Of a DNA stretch of 64,000 bases, positions 62,005 to 64,000 are shown in pieces. The notes under the pieces are model-generated. The model ran no database searches. It was given only the letters and a program-made list of their open reading frames with translations, and had not been told where the DNA came from. This stretch comes from Chryseobacterium sp. (GTDB lineage Bacteria; Bacteroidota; Bacteroidia; Flavobacteriales; Weeksellaceae): contig NZ_JAFAJM010000019.1 of assembly GCF_019236175.1 (NCBI RefSeq), positions 310,001 through 374,000 of the forward strand, written 5' to 3'. How positions within the stretch are numbered: position 1 is the first letter of the stretch; every line of letters begins with the position of its first letter. Both the position numbers and the translations under genes were made by a program.

Positions 62005-62577
62005 CTACTCATTAATATTCCTTCTGATCCTGCTCAATGAAGAAGGTGTCACTCCCAGATAAGAAGCCAGCATAGACTGTGGAACCCTGTTTGCAAGCCC
62101 CGGATAATGATTAAGAAAATGAATATATCTCGATTTTGCATCCTGATTAAGCATAATACTCGCCACTTTAAGCTTATTTTCAGCTACAAATCCATGAATT
62201 CGCGCAAATAAAACCGGCCATATACTAATTTTCTGTTCCAATACTTTAAAATGACTGAGATCAATAACAAGTAGGACAGCATCAGTGATGGCTTCTATAT
62301 ACTCATGGGCAGGAAGCTGATCTGTAAATCCCTGGAAGTCTCCGATAAATCTTCCTTCATAAATAAAATAACGGGTAAAATCATCTCCTTCTTTGTTGTA
62401 ATATAAAGACCGGAATACCCCTTTCTTTACAAAGGCAATCTTTTGACTTACTTTTCCTGCCTCTACGAAAATCTCTCCTTTCTTCACAGAGGTTTCCTGG
62501 ATTCCTTCTTTAATCAGAAGTTCATCCTGCTCATTCAGTAATCCAAATTTTTTGATGTAATTAAAAAGTTCTTCCAT
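62005..62577 (-). CDS. Crp/Fnr-family transcriptional regulator
   Basis: A 190-residue regulator with a cyclic-nucleotide-binding-like sensor domain (about residues 20-120; KGEIFVEAGKVSQKIAFVKK and YEGRFIGDFQGF) and a C-terminal helix-turn-helix (PQSMLASYLGVTPSSLSRIRR, about 166-186). No Fnr-type Cys cluster is seen, and the usual Arg-Ser cAMP motif is not evident, so the signal is unknown. An identical palindromic site lies upstream of this gene and upstream of purA, suggesting autoregulation. It is divergent from ku. Confidence 0.9.
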   Translation of the reverse strand: MEELFNYIKKFGLLNEQDELLIKEGIQETSVKKGEIFVEAGKVSQKIAFVKKGVFRSLYYNKEGDDFTRYFIYEGRFIGDFQGFTDQLPAHEYIEAITDAVLLVIDLSHFKVLEQKISIWPVLFARIHGFVAENKLKVASIMLNQDAKSRYIHFLNHYPGLANRVPQSMLASYLGVTPSSLSRIRRNINE

Positions 62578-62605
62578 GTTATTTTATCCACAGATTACGG
62601 AAAGA

Positions 62606-62613
62606 TAAAGGTA
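62606..62613 (-). promoter_or_regulatory. Putative -7 box of the Crp/Fnr gene (TACCTTTA)
   Basis: One base differs from TAnnTTTG. It lies 29 bp upstream of the regulator ATG, and the palindrome begins 22 bp upstream of it, exactly the spacing found at purA. Confidence 0.45.
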
Positions 62614-62634
62614 TAAAAGTAGTAGGTAAAAACA

Positions 62635-62653
62635 ATTGCCATTTGACAAAAAC
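62635..62653. promoter_or_regulatory. Putative Crp/Fnr operator between crp-like gene and ku
   Basis: The same 19 bases as at 61805-61823, with palindrome TTGCCATTTGACAA at 62636-62649. It is 58 bp upstream of the regulator ATG and about 68 bp upstream of the ku ATG, so it could act on both divergent genes. Confidence 0.6.
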
Positions 62654-62720
62654 CTTCAGATACATACCACACACCGTTCAGGCGGCATGTTAATTGCTTG
62701 ATTTTTAAAAACGTAAGACA

Positions 62721-63506
62721 ATGAAAGCAATCTGGAATGGTGCCATTGGCTTCGGTTTAGTAAATATTCCTGTTAAAATTTACTCAGCAACGGAGACCAG
62801 CAAACTGGACCTTGATATGCTCGATAAATCGGACTTTTCTAATATCCGGTTTAAAAGAGTTAATGAAAGTACAGGAAAAGAAGTAAAATGGGAAAACATT
62901 GTCAAAGGTTATCTCATGGATGATCAATATATCGTTCTTGACGAGGCAGACTATGAAGCAGCAAGCCCTGAAAAGACAAAAATACTTTCCATCGATCAGT
63001 TTGTCAAGGAAGAAGAAGTTGACAGTGTTTATTTTGAAACTCCTTATTATCTCGAACCACAGAAAAATGGCGAAAATGCCTATAGACTTCTGTTGAACGC
63101 TCTTGAAGCGACAGGAATGGTGGGAATCGGGACATTTGTGCTTCGTGAAAGCGAAACAATCGGAATGATTCGTCCTTACAATGACGATATACTGGTTCTA
63201 AATCGCCTGAGATTTAATCAGGAAATAAGAAATTATACAGATTTAAAAATCCCGGCTCATAAAGCTCCTAAGCCCGCAGAACTAAAAATGGCGGTAAGTC
63301 TTATCAAGCAGCTTTCTCAAGATTTTGATCCGGCTATGTATAAAGATACCTACTCTGATGAACTTTTGAAAATTATCAAACGGAAAGCAAAAGGTAAAAA
63401 TATTAAAACCCGAAAAGCTCCTGTTGTGAAAGAAGGTAAAGTGATTGATCTTATGGCTCAGCTAAAAGCCAGTCTGAATACTTCTAAATCAAAATCCGCA
63501 TCATAA
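62721..63506 (+). CDS. ku: DNA end-binding protein Ku
   Basis: Ku binds broken DNA ends and recruits LigD for non-homologous end joining. The 261-residue homodimer-type protein has MKAIWNGAIGFGLVNIPVKI (residues 1-20), RFKRVNESTGKEV, the YFETPYYLEPQ segment and MVGIGTFVLRESE. These are the features of bacterial Ku. A basic C-terminal tail (KGKNIKTRKAP onward, ending KSKSAS) is typical. The stop TAA overlaps the ligD ATG (TAATG). Confidence 0.95.
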   Translation: MKAIWNGAIGFGLVNIPVKIYSATETSKLDLDMLDKSDFSNIRFKRVNESTGKEVKWENIVKGYLMDDQYIVLDEADYEAASPEKTKILSIDQFVKEEEVDSVYFETPYYLEPQKNGENAYRLLLNALEATGMVGIGTFVLRESETIGMIRPYNDDILVLNRLRFNQEIRNYTDLKIPAHKAPKPAELKMAVSLIKQLSQDFDPAMYKDTYSDELLKIIKRKAKGKNIKTRKAPVVKEGKVIDLMAQLKASLNTSKSKSAS

Positions 63507-64000
63507 TGGCTCTCAAAGACTATCAACAGAAACGTAAATTCGATGAAACCAGTGAACCTAAAGGAACAACGAAAAAAAGTAAAAATAAACTCATCTTCGT
63601 TGTTCAAAGGCATGCCGCAACTCGGCTTCACTACGATTTCCGCCTGGAAATGGAAGGGGTATTAAAGAGTTGGGCTGTTCCTAAGGGACCTTCATTAGAC
63701 CCTCAGGATAAACGTCTGGCCATGATGGTGGAAGACCACCCTTATGATTATAAAGATTTTGAAGGTAATATTCCGGAAGGTAATTACGGAGCAGGACAAG
63801 TGGAGGTATGGGACAGCGGAACTTATGAACCATTAGAAGAAAACAGCAAAGTTTCTGATGAAAAAGAGCTGTTAAAAGAATTGCATGCAGGTTCTTTAAA
63901 ATTTAGGCTTCATGGTAAAAAACTGAAAGGTGAGTTTGCTTTAGTGAAAATGAAAAACTCAGAAAACAACGCATGGCTCCTGATCAAACATAAAGATGAA
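63506..64000 (+). CDS. ligD: DNA ligase D, N-terminal part (runs off the window)
   Basis: The first 165 codons, open to the window end, encode the 3'-phosphoesterase domain: VVQRHAATRLHYDFRLE (near residues 33-49) with catalytic His residues, WAVPKGPSLDP, and FEGNIPEGNYGAGQVEVWD (near residues 86-104). The domain is N-terminal, so the order is probably phosphoesterase, ligase, polymerase as in Pseudomonas LigD; only the first is in view. It is translationally coupled to ku. Confidence 0.93.
   Translation, partial: MALKDYQQKRKFDETSEPKGTTKKSKNKLIFVVQRHAATRLHYDFRLEMEGVLKSWAVPKGPSLDPQDKRLAMMVEDHPYDYKDFEGNIPEGNYGAGQVEVWDSGTYEPLEENSKVSDEKELLKELHAGSLKFRLHGKKLKGEFALVKMKNSENNAWLLIKHKDE

Overview
The window looks like chromosomal DNA of a low-GC Bacteroidota, most probably the family Weeksellaceae (Chryseobacterium or a close relative). 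The evidence is the recurrent Bacteroidota-type promoter box TAnnTTTG, three proteins with type IX secretion (T9SS) C-terminal sorting tails, GEVED/FN3 modules, the gene chain acpP-fabF-rnc-small ORF-pyk, a bTHX ribosomal protein, and paired DUF6452/DUF6048 proteins beside rlmD. No rRNA, CRISPR array, prophage or insertion sequence is visible.

Layout. 1-13.4 kb (minus strand): nusG, secE, tRNA-Trp and tuf; then a seven-gene block (HTTM-like membrane protein and partner, a CzcCBA/CusCBA-type metal efflux operon, its sensor kinase and response regulator); then seven tRNA genes arranged Thr-Tyr-Gly, Thr-Tyr-Gly, Thr. The tRNA set and tuf-Trp-secE-nusG resemble the classical thrU-tyrU-glyT-thrT-tufB-trp-secE-nusG order, so the efflux block appears to split it. 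13.4-19.3 kb: hpf, a Xer recombinase, rpsU, tmRNA, an FMN reductase, map, an SDR and an AraC regulator. 19.5-23.7 kb: the overlapping acpP-fabF-rnc-IPExxxVDY-pyk chain. 23.8-27.8 kb: aldehyde dehydrogenase, hutG, a small membrane protein, a 38-codon reading frame broken by an amber codon, and hutI. 28-31.2 kb: ruvB, a PaiB-like protein, an MBL hydrolase and coaE.

31.3-41.7 kb holds three T9SS-exported proteins: a 1558-residue FN3/GEVED protein and two metalloproteases (M12B-like and M43-like). 41.8-44.4 kb: DUF6048, DUF6452, rlmD. 44.5-46.1 kb: a thioredoxin-fold lipoprotein that has lost its CxxC. 46.4-49.9 kb: succinate dehydrogenase (sdhCAB). 50-58 kb: ComEC, lpxB, DUF2480, a GT-C membrane protein, DUF937, bTHX, a MATE pump, an ankyrin protein. 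58.1-64 kb: aspS, a small membrane protein, purA, a Crp/Fnr regulator, and the NHEJ pair ku-ligD (ligD runs off the end).

The most interesting regulatory signal is an identical 19-bp sequence containing the palindrome TTGCCATTTGACAA. It occurs upstream of purA and in the crp-ku intergenic region. In both places it sits 22 bp upstream of a -7-like box facing purA or crp. This suggests a small Crp/Fnr regulon with autoregulation. All functional names rest on reading motifs by eye; no database search was run.
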